Positions 24,739-34,426 are shown, counted from the stretch's first letter. The stretch is 64,000 nucleotides of DNA from Spirosoma endophyticum (GCF_900112365.1 NZ_FOLQ01000022.1:28876-92875); one strand, 5' to 3'. The notes: generated from the letters alone by a model not told the origin. Made by a program: numbers and translations.

Positions 24739-26703
24739 ATGAAAAAAGTCGTTTTTGCCCTTTTATTGACTTCAAGTGCTTATGAGTGCATGGGGCAGGT
24801 CTCTCTGAAAGGATACCCGATTGCCGCCGTACCAATCAACCACGTCGAATTGACGGATAAGTTCTGGTTGCCTAAAATCAAGACAGTCCAGAAAACAACC
24901 ATTCCGTTTGGTTTCGATAAGTCGTATAAAGAAGGGCGGATGGATAACTTTCTGATTGCGGGCGGCAAAATGAAAGGCAAAACGCGGGGTGCTATGCCCT
25001 TCGACGATACGGATGTCTATAAACTCATTGAAGGGGCTTCTAATTCGCTCATCAGTTCGCCCGACAAAAAGCTGGAAACGTATGTAGACTCGATTATCGC
25101 CATTATTAAAGTTGGACAGGAACCTGACGGCTACCTCACGACCTGGCACACCATCGACCCTAATAATCCACCGGCCAAATGGGTGAAACCGGGGCCGCGT
25201 TGGGAAAGCGAAAGTATGAGCCACGAGCTTTATAACGCCGGACATTTGTACGAAGCAGCCGCCACGCACTACGTAGCGACCAACAAGCGGAATTTTCTGG
25301 ACATCGCCCTTAAAAATGCCGATTTACTGGTTAAAACCTTTGGTCTGGAACCGGGCAAACGGAAGGCTCCTCCTGGACACCAGATTGTGGAAACAGGCCT
25401 TATTAAACTTTATAACATTACTCAAAAGGAAGACTACCTGAAGCTGGCCAAATTCTTTCTCGACGTTCGGGGCGATTCGACGACGCACAAACTATACGGT
25501 CCCTACAGCCAGGACCATAAGCCTGTGACTCAGCAGGATGAAGTGGTTGGGCATGCGGTACGGGGCGTCTACATGTATGCGGGCATGACCGACGTAGCGG
25601 CTTTGTACAACGACAAAACCTACCTGAATGCCATTAAAGCGCTTTGGGAGAATACGGTAAATAAGAAGATGTACATCACGGGTGGTATCGGTTCGCGGCA
25701 CGAGGGCGAATCCTTCGGTGACAATTATGAACTTCCCAACAAAACGGCCTACAACGAAACCTGCGCGTCCATCGGCGATGTGTACTGGAATCAGCGGTTG
25801 TTTATGCTTACCGGTGAGTCTAAATATTACGATGTGATCGAGCGCACCCTCTACAATGGCTTGATTTCGGGCATTTCGCTGAGTGGCGACCAGTTTTTCT
25901 ACCCGAATCCACTGGAATCGGATGGCGAATACAAGTTCAACTTTGGCGCCAGTACCCGGCAACCCTGGTTCGATTGCTCGTGTTGCCCAACCAATTTAGT
26001 ACGTTTCGTGCCATCGGTGCCGAACCTGATTTACGCTACCCAGAACGACAAACTTTACATCAATCTGTTTGCATCCAACAAAGCGCAGGTAATGCTAAAT
26101 AAACTGGCTGTAAACATTGAACAGCAGACCGAATATCCCTGGAATGGGGCGATCAGAATTGGGGTGAACCCAGCGAAGCAGGCCAGTTTCACTGTAAAAG
26201 TTCGTATTCCCGGCTGGACGCAAAACGAGGTGCTACCGGGAAATCTGTACAGCTTTACTAATCACACCACAACACCCATAACGCTGACGGTCAACGGCAA
26301 AGCCGTACAACCCGCCATCACCAACGGGTATGCAGATATTACGCGTCAATGGAAGAAAGGCGATGTAATTGAACTCAAGTTGCCCATGAGCATTCGACGA
26401 GTCGTCGCCAATGAGGCCGTAAAAGACGATAAAGGGTTGGTGTCGTTAGAATACGGCCCGGTGGTTTATTGCGTAGAAGGTATTGATAATCAGAATAAAG
26501 TGGCTGACATTACACTGCCCGATACCGCCCAGCTACGTATCGAAAAGAAAGACAACCTGCTGGGTGGCGTCAACGTCATCACGGGAACCGTGCCATTAAC
26601 CGGACAGTCGGGAAGCAAGCTTACGCTGGTCGCGATTCCCTACTACACCTGGTCGAACCGGGGCGTCGATCCTATGAAGGTATGGTTGCCACGTAGTGAA
26701 TAG
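24739..26703 (+). CDS. GH127 beta-L-arabinofuranosidase
   Basis: The 654-residue protein has a signal peptide (residues 1-20) and the GH127 alpha/alpha barrel. The zinc-thiolate catalytic set is visible: Glu and Cys in YNETCASIGDVYW (residue ~335-339) and the Cys pair in DCSCCPTNLVR (~418-420). In characterised GH127 enzymes these residues bind zinc and one Cys is the nucleophile, releasing beta-L-arabinofuranose. It is probably periplasmic. The GH51 gene follows after 78 bases, forming a two-gene arabinoside operon. No SusC/SusD pair is near, so uptake is handled elsewhere. Confidence 0.9.
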   Translation: MKKVVFALLLTSSAYECMGQVSLKGYPIAAVPINHVELTDKFWLPKIKTVQKTTIPFGFDKSYKEGRMDNFLIAGGKMKGKTRGAMPFDDTDVYKLIEGASNSLISSPDKKLETYVDSIIAIIKVGQEPDGYLTTWHTIDPNNPPAKWVKPGPRWESESMSHELYNAGHLYEAAATHYVATNKRNFLDIALKNADLLVKTFGLEPGKRKAPPGHQIVETGLIKLYNITQKEDYLKLAKFFLDVRGDSTTHKLYGPYSQDHKPVTQQDEVVGHAVRGVYMYAGMTDVAALYNDKTYLNAIKALWENTVNKKMYITGGIGSRHEGESFGDNYELPNKTAYNETCASIGDVYWNQRLFMLTGESKYYDVIERTLYNGLISGISLSGDQFFYPNPLESDGEYKFNFGASTRQPWFDCSCCPTNLVRFVPSVPNLIYATQNDKLYINLFASNKAQVMLNKLAVNIEQQTEYPWNGAIRIGVNPAKQASFTVKVRIPGWTQNEVLPGNLYSFTNHTTTPITLTVNGKAVQPAITNGYADITRQWKKGDVIELKLPMSIRRVVANEAVKDDKGLVSLEYGPVVYCVEGIDNQNKVADITLPDTAQLRIEKKDNLLGGVNVITGTVPLTGQSGSKLTLVAIPYYTWSNRGVDPMKVWLPRSE

Positions 26704-26781
26704 GTGATTCATGTTGAGCGTACCGGGCTGGCGCTCCAGTTTGGAGACTATGCTTATCACTAATTCAACGCATAACCCTAT

Positions 26782-28782
26782 ATGTTACAGAAAAAGATTT
26801 TTTCTATTGCCGCCAGCTTGCTCGTAACGATCAACCCATTTCTCGGGCAAGCCCAGCCAGCGCCCATTTTGCGAGTGAACGTAGCACAACCCATTGCCGA
26901 CATTCAGCCGACGATGTGGGGCGTGTTTTTCGAAGATATCAACTTTGGAGCCGATGGCGGTATCTACGCCGAGATGGTCAAGAATCGCTCGTTTGAGTTT
27001 TTTAAGCCACTCATGGGCTGGAAAGTTGAGGGGAGTAAACGTACCGAAGGCGACATCCTGGTGCAGAACCGGCAGGATAAACAGACTAGCAATCCACGCT
27101 ACGTTCGGATTACGGCCAACAACGCCAGCCAGGGCGGCCTGAGTTTGACCAACGAAGGGTTTCGGGGGATGGGGATAAAGTCGGGTCTGCGCTACGATTT
27201 TTCGGTGCTGTGCCGCGTACAGTCAGGGAATGCCAAACTTCACGTTGATTTACTCAATGCCAAAGATGAGGTGATTGGCTCAGGTATATTGACGCCTGAA
27301 CAGACAGACAAAGGCTGGCACAAGCAGCAGGTCAGTTTTAAATCGACGGCGGGCGAACAAAAAGGCAAATTACGCGTATGGTTCGAGGGAACGGGCGTAG
27401 TGGATCTGGACATGATTTCGCTCTTTCCCGAAGATACCTGGAAAGGCCGTCCCGGTGGTATGCGGGCGGATATGATTCAGATGCTGGCCGACATGAAACC
27501 GGGATTTGTGCGGTTTCCGGGTGGCTGTATTGTCGAAGGATACGATCTTGACCAACGGTATCAGTGGAAAAAAACGCTTGGTCCGGCTGAAGATCGGCAA
27601 CTGATCATTAACCGCTGGAATTTTGAGTTTGGTCATCGTCCGGCTCCTGATTATTTCCAGACGTTTGGCTTAGGCTTTCTGGAGTATTTCCAACTCTGCG
27701 AAGACATCGGAGCCGAGCCATTGCCGATTCTTAATTGCGGGATGGCGTGTCAGTTCAACACCGCCGAGCTGGTGCCGATGGACCAACTCGACCCGTACGT
27801 GCAGGATGCCGTTGACCTGATCGAATTTGCCAATGGTGACGTATCAACGAAATGGGGAAAAGTGAGGGCCGATCTCGGTCATCCTAAACCCTTCAATCTG
27901 AAGTTTCTAGGGGTTGGAAACGAAAACTGGGGTCCTCAATACATCGAACGGCTGGCGGTTTTTCAGAAGGTAATCAAAGACAAATACCCGGCTATGCGGC
28001 TGGTTTGCAGTTCGGGCACCGATCCCAACGGCGAACGATTCGACTTTCTGAATGGCAAGTTACGCGACATGAAAGCGGACCTGATCGACGAGCATTATTA
28101 CCGTCGGCCGGAATGGTTTCTGCAGAACGCCAGCCGGTATGACAGTTACCCACGTAAAGGGTCCAAGGTATTTGCGGGTGAATGGGCCGCTCAGAGCGAC
28201 AAAACCGTCAGTGTAGATAATAAAAATAACTGGCAGTGCGCCCTGTCCGAAGCCGCTTTTATGACGGGTCTCGAACGTAACGCGGCTGTTGTGAACATGG
28301 CGTCATATGCGCCCTTGTTTGCTCATGCGGACGGTTGGCAATGGACGCCTGACCTTATTTGGGTAGACAACCTGCGCGTATATGGCACACCCAATTACTA
28401 CGTTCAGAAACTGTATTCGATTAACAAGGGCACGAACGTATTGAACTTGACCCAGGAAAATTCGCCCCTGGCCGGGCAGGATAGTCTGTATGCATCAGCC
28501 GCCTGGGACAAAGCCACAAATGAGGTGATCCTAAAAGTAGCTAACGTATCGAACAAAGCGCAGGTACGTATTATTCAACTCGATGGCGTTAAAAAACTGG
28601 CGGCAAACGGTAAACTAACGCTACTGAAAAATAACGTACTCGACGCCGTAAACTCGTTTGAAAATGCGACCAATGTGAGTCCGGTAGAGCAGCAAATTGC
28701 GGTTGATGTGAAGAAGAAAGCCCTCTCGCTGACGTTGGCGCCCCGATCGTTTTCGGTTGTTCGGGTAAAGGTGTTGCCTTAA
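26782..28782 (+). CDS. GH51 alpha-L-arabinofuranosidase
   Basis: The 666-residue exported enzyme has a signal peptide ending at GQAQ. It has a carbohydrate-binding-like beta-sandwich (residues ~90-210), a GH51 TIM barrel with acid/base Glu in LGVGNENWG (~378) and probable nucleophile Glu in VFAGEWAAQ (~470), and a C-terminal beta domain. It removes alpha-L-arabinofuranosyl branches from arabinan or arabinoxylan. It follows the GH127 gene, giving both anomeric arabinofuranosidase activities in one transcript. Confidence 0.92.
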   Translation: MLQKKIFSIAASLLVTINPFLGQAQPAPILRVNVAQPIADIQPTMWGVFFEDINFGADGGIYAEMVKNRSFEFFKPLMGWKVEGSKRTEGDILVQNRQDKQTSNPRYVRITANNASQGGLSLTNEGFRGMGIKSGLRYDFSVLCRVQSGNAKLHVDLLNAKDEVIGSGILTPEQTDKGWHKQQVSFKSTAGEQKGKLRVWFEGTGVVDLDMISLFPEDTWKGRPGGMRADMIQMLADMKPGFVRFPGGCIVEGYDLDQRYQWKKTLGPAEDRQLIINRWNFEFGHRPAPDYFQTFGLGFLEYFQLCEDIGAEPLPILNCGMACQFNTAELVPMDQLDPYVQDAVDLIEFANGDVSTKWGKVRADLGHPKPFNLKFLGVGNENWGPQYIERLAVFQKVIKDKYPAMRLVCSSGTDPNGERFDFLNGKLRDMKADLIDEHYYRRPEWFLQNASRYDSYPRKGSKVFAGEWAAQSDKTVSVDNKNNWQCALSEAAFMTGLERNAAVVNMASYAPLFAHADGWQWTPDLIWVDNLRVYGTPNYYVQKLYSINKGTNVLNLTQENSPLAGQDSLYASAAWDKATNEVILKVANVSNKAQVRIIQLDGVKKLAANGKLTLLKNNVLDAVNSFENATNVSPVEQQIAVDVKKKALSLTLAPRSFSVVRVKVLP

Positions 28783-29351
28783 TGAGTAGCTGTTTCACTG
28801 GCTCAATGCCTATCGCAGGAGCTAACTGCAACCGAACTTTTAGACGTTAAGTAAAAGGCCAGAAAGGGTGAGATATTGTCTCACCTATTTTCTTCATGCT
28901 ATAGCTTGTGCGAAAGCTTCTTTGAAGGAGCCCACAAGCTGATCGTTGAGCTGATTTAACAGGTTATCATAATTTACGTTCCTGAAAGGGAAAGATCGAT
29001 TTCTACTAATACGTGTACTGATAGTAGAGAATGGCATTGCTAAATGTTACTTAAATTTCAGTAAAATGTTTTAATTAGTTAAAATTATGTTTCTTTATAA
29101 AAAAAGTTAACTCAAACTTGCTAATTAAGTTTAATAATACTAATATTTGGTATCATAATTGTTTTTAATCAGCTATAACGTACCATAATACGTCATAGAT
29201 ATAAAAGTTAATATATATAAAAGTCTAGTACTAGTTAAACTCAAGCTAATGATCAATTAATAATAAAATTTATTATATGAATAATTAAATAATAAAATAG
29301 TTTGTTTAATATATTGCGAACGGACAGGCGTAAAGATTAAACAAGACATGT
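28783..29351. other. long AT-rich gene-free stretch
   Basis: From about 28980 the sequence is strongly AT-rich with many TAATA and TTAAT words, unlike flanking genes. A weak hairpin (AAGGGTGAGATATTGTCTCA, then CC) lies near 28864-28885 and may terminate the GH51 transcript. I see no supported gene or RNA. It may be a promoter region for the next orphan gene or acquired DNA. Confidence 0.5.
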
Positions 29352-29729
29352 ATGGCACGCAAATCATTTCGAATTAGACCAGACTCATTGGGTGCATTAA
29401 CTTATAAGACAAATTTATCAGACTGGATTGACGCAGTATCAACCTTCCAGACCTACTATACCCATTTGTCATCCTATTGTACAAAAAGCCTTCGGGCTGA
29501 GAGTCAAGGCATGAGTAGCCAATGTCCGATGGACCAACTCACGGCGCTATTGTGTACAATGGAAACCGAGTTAACAAATCTGATGCAGGATCTGAGTCAG
29601 CTTGATTCGTGTAAACAAGCATATACCAGAGAGGATTTTAGAAAGCTGGCCGTTCATACCCAGATTATAAATCAGTTAAATGAACGGGCACAAGCCATGA
29701 TGGCACTTACTGCGTCTACCCCATCGTAA
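29352..29729 (+). CDS. orphan 125-residue protein
   Basis: I do not recognise this protein. It is soluble, with no signal peptide, and appears mainly helical; the C-terminal 80 residues (MDQLTALLCTMETELTNLMQ onwards) look like a helical bundle or coiled coil. It has three or four cysteines without a clear motif. The gene follows a long AT-rich stretch and its own codon use is less GC-rich than neighbours, so it could be recently acquired. Whether it is expressed cannot be judged. Confidence 0.55.
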   Translation: MARKSFRIRPDSLGALTYKTNLSDWIDAVSTFQTYYTHLSSYCTKSLRAESQGMSSQCPMDQLTALLCTMETELTNLMQDLSQLDSCKQAYTREDFRKLAVHTQIINQLNERAQAMMALTASTPS

Positions 29730-29849
29730 GGTAGCCTCTACGTTGAACGAATGATTAATATAAGTTTAATTTTTAGAATGTAACTCACTAAAAATAAATC
29801 TGTTACTTTCGTTATTCTAAGCGCTTTCGGCGCGGTAACGATCAAATTA

Positions 29850-30017
29850 ATGTCTGCCGATATACCGTTTATTTCCTTACTAGAGCAGTATGTATTTTGC
29901 GTAGCCGCTCAATTTATAGGTATGGCCACCAAAGAAGAGCAGGCCAGTTTGATCAACCTGTTCAACACGATAGATAAGTCTTCTGCATCAGGCAACCGGC
30001 CGGATGAATTGCCCTGA
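29850..30017 (+). CDS. possible 55-residue small protein
   Basis: An ATG-initiated frame reading MSADIPFISLLEQYVFCVAA then a short amphipathic segment and stop TGA. It is not obviously a shadow of another gene and follows the 125-residue orphan. No clear ribosome site is seen; existence is uncertain. Confidence 0.35.
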   Translation: MSADIPFISLLEQYVFCVAAQFIGMATKEEQASLINLFNTIDKSSASGNRPDELP

Positions 30018-30079
30018 AAAATCTCGGTAAACAAGTGGGATAAGGCGGGTAGGCTTGCCTGAAAAACCAATTCGAATAG

Positions 30080-31108
30080 TTAACTAACCGCCGATTCCAG
30101 CAAACGTATTGTGCCCGCAGTCGCGTCAATTTCAGTATCGATGCCTAGCGGAACCGTGAACTTATTGCTGATATGACCAATCGTAGCGCCAGAATAGGCA
30201 GGCTTATCCAGAGGAATAATATATTCGGTCAGTACGTCATCCAGCGTGAGTGAACCGTAGCTACCGTTGCCTGGACCGCAGTCGCTGCATTTGCCGAAAA
30301 CAAAACCCGCTATCTGATTCAGAATGCCCGCCAGTTTCAGTTGGGTAAACATCCGGTCCATGCGGTAAATATCCTCATGTGTGTCTTCGAGAAATAGAAT
30401 GGTATTTTTCCAGTCGGGCAGATACGGCGATCCAACCAGATGACTCAGTACGGTGAGGTTGCCGCCAACCAGTCGTCCACGCGCCAGACCTGGCCGGATG
30501 GTGGTGATCCGGTCCTGCGTTTGTGTGAGGTTATCGCCCTTGTCGGTAGGGTTGCGCATGGTCACGGTTTCGCCTTCCATAAGTACTCGCCTGAACCAAT
30601 CAACCGTATACGTATTGAACGTTGCAGACCCAACAGGACCGTGCATAGTCACCAGGCCAGTTTTGGCGTAGATAGCCAGTAGTAAAGCCGTAATGTCGCT
30701 GTAGCCGATCAGAACTTTCGGGTTGCGCTGAATCAGGTCGTAATCCAGGAGCGGTAAAAGACGGGCGCAGCCCCAGCCGCCGTGGATAGCCATGACGGCT
30801 TTGACGCTCTGGTCGTTGAAGAAGGCGTGCAGATCAGAGACGCGGTCGGCATCTCGCCCAGCCAGATAGCCATATCGGTCGTAAATATGGGGGCCGAGTT
30901 TCGTCTGAAACCCCAGGGCCTGGAGTGATTCCTGCGTGATCTTTACCGTTTCGTGGCTGTAGGCCGGGGCCGCCGGGCAAAACAACCCGATTGTATCACC
31001 AGGGCGCAACTTGGCAGGCTTTATGAGTGTAGGGGCTGTCTGGTTGGTTGTTAATGAAAGCAACGGAGCCAGACTAGTGGTGCGGAGGAACGAACGACGG
31101 GAAGGCAT
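30080..31108 (-). CDS. S66 LD-carboxypeptidase, Tat-exported
   Basis: The 342-residue enzyme starts with a twin-arginine signal (SRRSFLR). The S66 core follows: nucleophile Ser in IGYSDITALL (~residue 137), the Glu in FLEDTHEDIYRMDRM, and the His in GATIGHISNK. LD-carboxypeptidases trim the terminal D-Ala from tetrapeptide stems in murein recycling, normally in cytosol; the Tat signal implies a periplasmic role, as in several Bacteroidota members. Some S66 proteins instead act in microcin immunity (MccF). Confidence 0.9.
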   Translation of the reverse strand: MPSRRSFLRTTSLAPLLSLTTNQTAPTLIKPAKLRPGDTIGLFCPAAPAYSHETVKITQESLQALGFQTKLGPHIYDRYGYLAGRDADRVSDLHAFFNDQSVKAVMAIHGGWGCARLLPLLDYDLIQRNPKVLIGYSDITALLLAIYAKTGLVTMHGPVGSATFNTYTVDWFRRVLMEGETVTMRNPTDKGDNLTQTQDRITTIRPGLARGRLVGGNLTVLSHLVGSPYLPDWKNTILFLEDTHEDIYRMDRMFTQLKLAGILNQIAGFVFGKCSDCGPGNGSYGSLTLDDVLTEYIIPLDKPAYSGATIGHISNKFTVPLGIDTEIDATAGTIRLLESAVS

Positions 31109-31204
31109 CTAAAAGGACAGATTCATGTGGATAGAAATATAACTGAAAACAGCGTAGCGGTCAAGCAACGTAGTGAAACCCAACCGCAAGTACGATCTTA
31201 CTGC

Positions 31205-31441
31205 TTATCGCTTGTTTTTCAAACCATGAAGCAAATACTCCAATCCATTCAACCGGATTTCGTACATAGTTTGCAGCAACATGCCCAATTTGCCTGGGGG
31301 AAATCCTTTCTGAGCGAACCACTCCAGATACGAGACCGGTAATTCTTTGATCAGGCGATCTTTGTATTTTCCGAACGGCATTTTATAGATCAGCAGCTCT
31401 TTTAATACGTCAGGGTTGCCTTGTGGCAGTTCTTCGGCCAT
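31205..31441 (-). CDS. DUF3820 family small protein
   Basis: The product is 78 residues from MAEELPQG; an ATG six codons earlier is possible but less typical. It carries the full DUF3820 pattern: MPFGKYKDRLIKELPVSYLE, WFAQKGFPPGKLG and EIRLNGLEYLL. The function is unknown; members are sometimes linked to quorum or DNA-related contexts without experimental proof. The gene is divergent from the acetyltransferase gene with only 37 bases between starts. Confidence 0.85.
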   Translation of the reverse strand: MAEELPQGNPDVLKELLIYKMPFGKYKDRLIKELPVSYLEWFAQKGFPPGKLGMLLQTMYEIRLNGLEYLLHGLKNKR

Positions 31442-31478
31442 ATGTTTTTTGAAATACAAAACGGGTTCAATACTACGT

Positions 31479-32123
31479 ATGAATATACCAAATCTATCTA
31501 CTGTTTTTCCGTTAGCTGGTTATGAGCGCCTGTGCTTTTTGAATAATGTGGTTGACCACCCACAAATTACGATTGGCGATTATACGTATTACGATGATTT
31601 TGAGTCGGTTGGAAATTTTCAGCGAAATGTTCGCTATTTGTTCGACTTTACCGGCGACCGCCTGTCCATTGGGAAATTCTGCATGATTGCGTCCGGCGTT
31701 GAGTTTATCATGAACGGTGCTAATCATTTGGTCGACGCCGTCAGTTCCTTCCCATTTGCCGTGTTTGGTGGCGATTGGGCCACGGCGATGGGTGGAAAAA
31801 CGTACCCAACAAAAGGAGATACTGTCGTCGGAAACGACGTTTGGCTTGGTTATCGGGCCACTATTTTGCCGGGTATTACGATTGGAGACGGGGCCATAAT
31901 TGGTGCTTATTCAGTTGTCACCCGTGATGTACCACCTTATACTATCGTGGGTGGCAATCCAGCGAAATTGATTCGAAAACGGTTTGACGATGCCGACATC
32001 GCTCGACTTCTGGAACTACGCTGGTGGGATTGGCCCATCGAGAAAATTACGAAATATGCTCCTTTTCTTATGGGTAATATCGCTGATTTTCTGGCAGTTA
32101 TAAAAAGCGAAAATGGATTGTAG
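31479..32123 (+). CDS. Vat/CatB-like hexapeptide O-acetyltransferase
   Basis: The product is 214 residues from MNIPNLSTVF; a longer frame starting upstream would overlap the divergent gene. It has a left-handed beta helix with the xenobiotic acetyltransferase pattern: IGKFCMIASGVEFIMNGANH with the catalytic His near residue 83, then GDTVVGNDVWLGYRATILPG and GGNPAKLIRKRF. Vat enzymes acetylate streptogramin A using acetyl-CoA; CatB enzymes acetylate chloramphenicol. The substrate is not certain and chromosomal homologues in soil bacteria are common. Confidence 0.85.
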   Translation: MNIPNLSTVFPLAGYERLCFLNNVVDHPQITIGDYTYYDDFESVGNFQRNVRYLFDFTGDRLSIGKFCMIASGVEFIMNGANHLVDAVSSFPFAVFGGDWATAMGGKTYPTKGDTVVGNDVWLGYRATILPGITIGDGAIIGAYSVVTRDVPPYTIVGGNPAKLIRKRFDDADIARLLELRWWDWPIEKITKYAPFLMGNIADFLAVIKSENGL

Positions 32124-32263
32124 TTAGACTTTTAAACTTTTATTTCGGTGACAAAAAATGTCTTCATACCGCCGTAAAATAAATGACAGCGGTAATTTTC
32201 TGACGGGTTATGCTTATTGAAACGAGTAACACAATTCAGGTACAAACCAATATTCCTATGATC

Positions 32264-32806
32264 ATGAAATTACCAATTCGATTTACAGTAGCTATTCTAG
32301 CTGTGCTATGGGCATTTTCGGCAGTTGAGGCCGCCAGACCCATGATGACCGTTTCGCAACTGACGGCTGAGTGGCAACGCGCCAAAGAGTACACAAAAGA
32401 ATATTTGGATGCTATGCCCGAAGATGGCGTAGGCTTCAAACCAACGCCTGAAATTCGCAGTTTTGCCGAGCAAATGCTTCATCTGGCGAATGCGAACTAC
32501 AATTTCGGGGCAGTCGCCAGTGGGAAAACGAATCCGATGCAGGGTAAAAAAATGGAGGAAATGGCTGAATTCAAAACGAAAGCTGCGTTGACCAAAGCTG
32601 TTCTGGATAGCTATGATTTCATGATCGATGCGGTCAAAGGAATGACAGACGCTCAACTGGGCGAAATGGTGAAAATGGGTCCCCGTGAGATGAGCCGCGA
32701 AGTTGTGCTGGCGAAAGCCTTCGAACACCAAACCCACCACCGCGGCCAATGCACTATTTACATTCGAATGAAGGGTGTTAAACCACCAAACGAAAAGTTG
32801 TTTTGA
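32264..32806 (+). CDS. exported DinB-family protein
   Basis: The protein is 180 residues from MKLPIRFTVAILAVLWAFSA, a good signal peptide; earlier ATGs would give a non-signal extension. The mature part is a DinB-like four-helix bundle. Three His residues compatible with the DinB metal site are visible (HLANANYNFG, and HQTHHRGQ near the C-terminus). DinB proteins bind divalent metals; some are thiol-dependent transferases. The periplasmic location is notable. A second DinB protein is at 56243. Confidence 0.8.
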   Translation: MKLPIRFTVAILAVLWAFSAVEAARPMMTVSQLTAEWQRAKEYTKEYLDAMPEDGVGFKPTPEIRSFAEQMLHLANANYNFGAVASGKTNPMQGKKMEEMAEFKTKAALTKAVLDSYDFMIDAVKGMTDAQLGEMVKMGPREMSREVVLAKAFEHQTHHRGQCTIYIRMKGVKPPNEKLF

Positions 32807-32815
32807 TACGTATCA

Positions 32816-32839
32816 GGGCCCGCGATTAGTGGGCCTTTT
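32816..32839 (+). terminator. intrinsic terminator
   Basis: GGCCCGC, loop GATTA, GTGGGCC and TTTT just after the DinB gene. The helicase gene on the other strand ends four bases away. Confidence 0.6.
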
Positions 32840-32842
32840 GGT

Positions 32843-34165
32843 TTACCGGGCTACCTCAATTTTATACTTCTTCCCTTTCATTTTTTCATCCCTGATTTTC
32901 TCCAGTAGTCCGTTGACTTTCGTTGTTTTCACGGCAGCAAACGAGATGAAATCCTTTACGTCGATAAGGCCGAGGTCGCCTTTTTCGAGCCCGCCTTTCT
33001 GGGAGAAGAAGCCGACAATGTCAACCTTATTAAGCTTGTTTTTCTTGCCGCCACTGATGTAAATCGTTACAAATTGGGGTGGTTTCGGTAGTGGATTGTT
33101 TCCCGAAACCGTGATCTCTTCGAGCGAGTCGGGTAGATAAGGGGGGCGCTCTTCGCTAGGGTGTAAAATCAAATACGCCGTTCCCGATGCGTGCATGCGG
33201 GCGGTCCGTCCGTTGCGGTGCACAAACTCATGTTCGTGCATCGGCAAATGGTAGTGAATCACGTAGTTCATTTCGGGGATATCCAGGCCTCGAGCCGCTA
33301 AGTCAGTGGTGATCAGATAGGTTACACTGCCATTTCGAAACTGAATCAGGGCACGTTCCCGATCATCCTGATCCATGCCACCATGATAAAACGTTGAAAA
33401 GATACCCCGTTCGTTGAGCAACTGACTGGTCCGTTCGACGGCATCCCGGTGGTTGCAGAAAATCAGGGCCGATTCAGAATTCAGGGTACAAAGCAGTTTA
33501 AATAACGTATCGATTTTATCTTTCTCTTCTGAAATAACCACTTTCATGGTTAGCCCACTCGGTACGTCTTCATCGGCGCTGAAATTCAATTTGGTAGGGG
33601 AGTGGACACCCGCAAAATCCGGAATTTTTATGCCCGACGTTGCTGAGACCAGCACGCGCTTTTTGAGGTTGCGTAAACCCCCAATGATATAATCCATCTG
33701 ATCGTGAAAGCCCAGCTCCAGCGACTTATCAAACTCGTCTAACACCAGCGTTTGAATGCCGTCTAAAGCAAACGTTCGGCGTGAAAGGTGATCCATAATG
33801 CGTCCGGGCGTTCCCACCAGAAGCGCCGGTGGATTGCTCAGATTCTTGATTTCGGTCTCCATCGAATGACCACCGTAGCACACATTCACTTTGTAGCCCG
33901 TCGCCATTTTCTTCCATACCTGCTCGATTTGCAGGGCCAGTTCACGGGTAGGCGCCAGTACCAGGCATTGCACCGACGAACGATTGGGTTGAATCAACTG
34001 GAGTATCGGTAACAGAAAACCAAGCGTCTTGCCGGAACCCGTGGGAGCGATTAAAAAGACATCTTTATCCTGTAAAATGGCTTTTTGAGCCGCTTCCTGC
34101 ATAGGGTTCAAGGCCGCAATGCCCAGGTTTGACAAAATTTGTGAAGAGACTTGATTGGTTTCCAT
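32843..34165 (-). CDS. DEAD-box RNA helicase with DbpA-type RNA-binding domain
   Basis: The protein is 440 residues from METNQVSSQ; a start six codons earlier is less typical. Helicase motifs are present: Walker A APTGSGKT, motif Ia PTRELALQ, motif II as DEFD (VLDEFDKSLELGF), motif III SAT, and motif VI HRNGRTAR. The last 75 residues (FVTIYISGGKKNKLNKVDIV) match the DbpA C-terminal domain, which binds hairpin 92 of 23S rRNA. It likely assists large ribosomal subunit assembly. A TACCTTTG promoter core is 51 bases upstream. Confidence 0.9.
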   Translation of the reverse strand: METNQVSSQILSNLGIAALNPMQEAAQKAILQDKDVFLIAPTGSGKTLGFLLPILQLIQPNRSSVQCLVLAPTRELALQIEQVWKKMATGYKVNVCYGGHSMETEIKNLSNPPALLVGTPGRIMDHLSRRTFALDGIQTLVLDEFDKSLELGFHDQMDYIIGGLRNLKKRVLVSATSGIKIPDFAGVHSPTKLNFSADEDVPSGLTMKVVISEEKDKIDTLFKLLCTLNSESALIFCNHRDAVERTSQLLNERGIFSTFYHGGMDQDDRERALIQFRNGSVTYLITTDLAARGLDIPEMNYVIHYHLPMHEHEFVHRNGRTARMHASGTAYLILHPSEERPPYLPDSLEEITVSGNNPLPKPPQFVTIYISGGKKNKLNKVDIVGFFSQKGGLEKGDLGLIDVKDFISFAAVKTTKVNGLLEKIRDEKMKGKKYKIEVAR

Positions 34166-34215
34166 ACCGTAAAAGTAACGCACGACAGGCGGGCACCGAC
34201 TATGCTCAGAAAAAT

Positions 34216-34223
34216 CAAAGGTA
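34216..34223 (-). promoter_or_regulatory. candidate -7 box (TACCTTTG) for the helicase gene
   Basis: A perfect TAnnTTTG on the minus strand, 51 bases before the helicase start codon. Confidence 0.45.
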
Positions 34224-34426
34224 TTTGTTGTCAGCGACGAAGCCGGTTACTACGTATTGGCAAGCCATTTTTCTGCATTGATCATGGCAAAAGCATCGAC
34301 TTAGAGGAACGTAATTATATGTATCAACACGAACAATCGTCCTGGGTTGGGGTTAAATAGGTAAGTATGCGTGGCTAAACCTTCTGGAATTTAGCTTGTC
34401 TTATTCCTGTCACGAGTTTAACCTAA

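Noticed and set aside
34151..34360. Plus-strand frame of 69 codons upstream of the glycine-zipper gene
   Set aside because: It overlaps the helicase start and promoter, has a basic, Cys-containing composition with no domain, and no sign of selection; probably chance.
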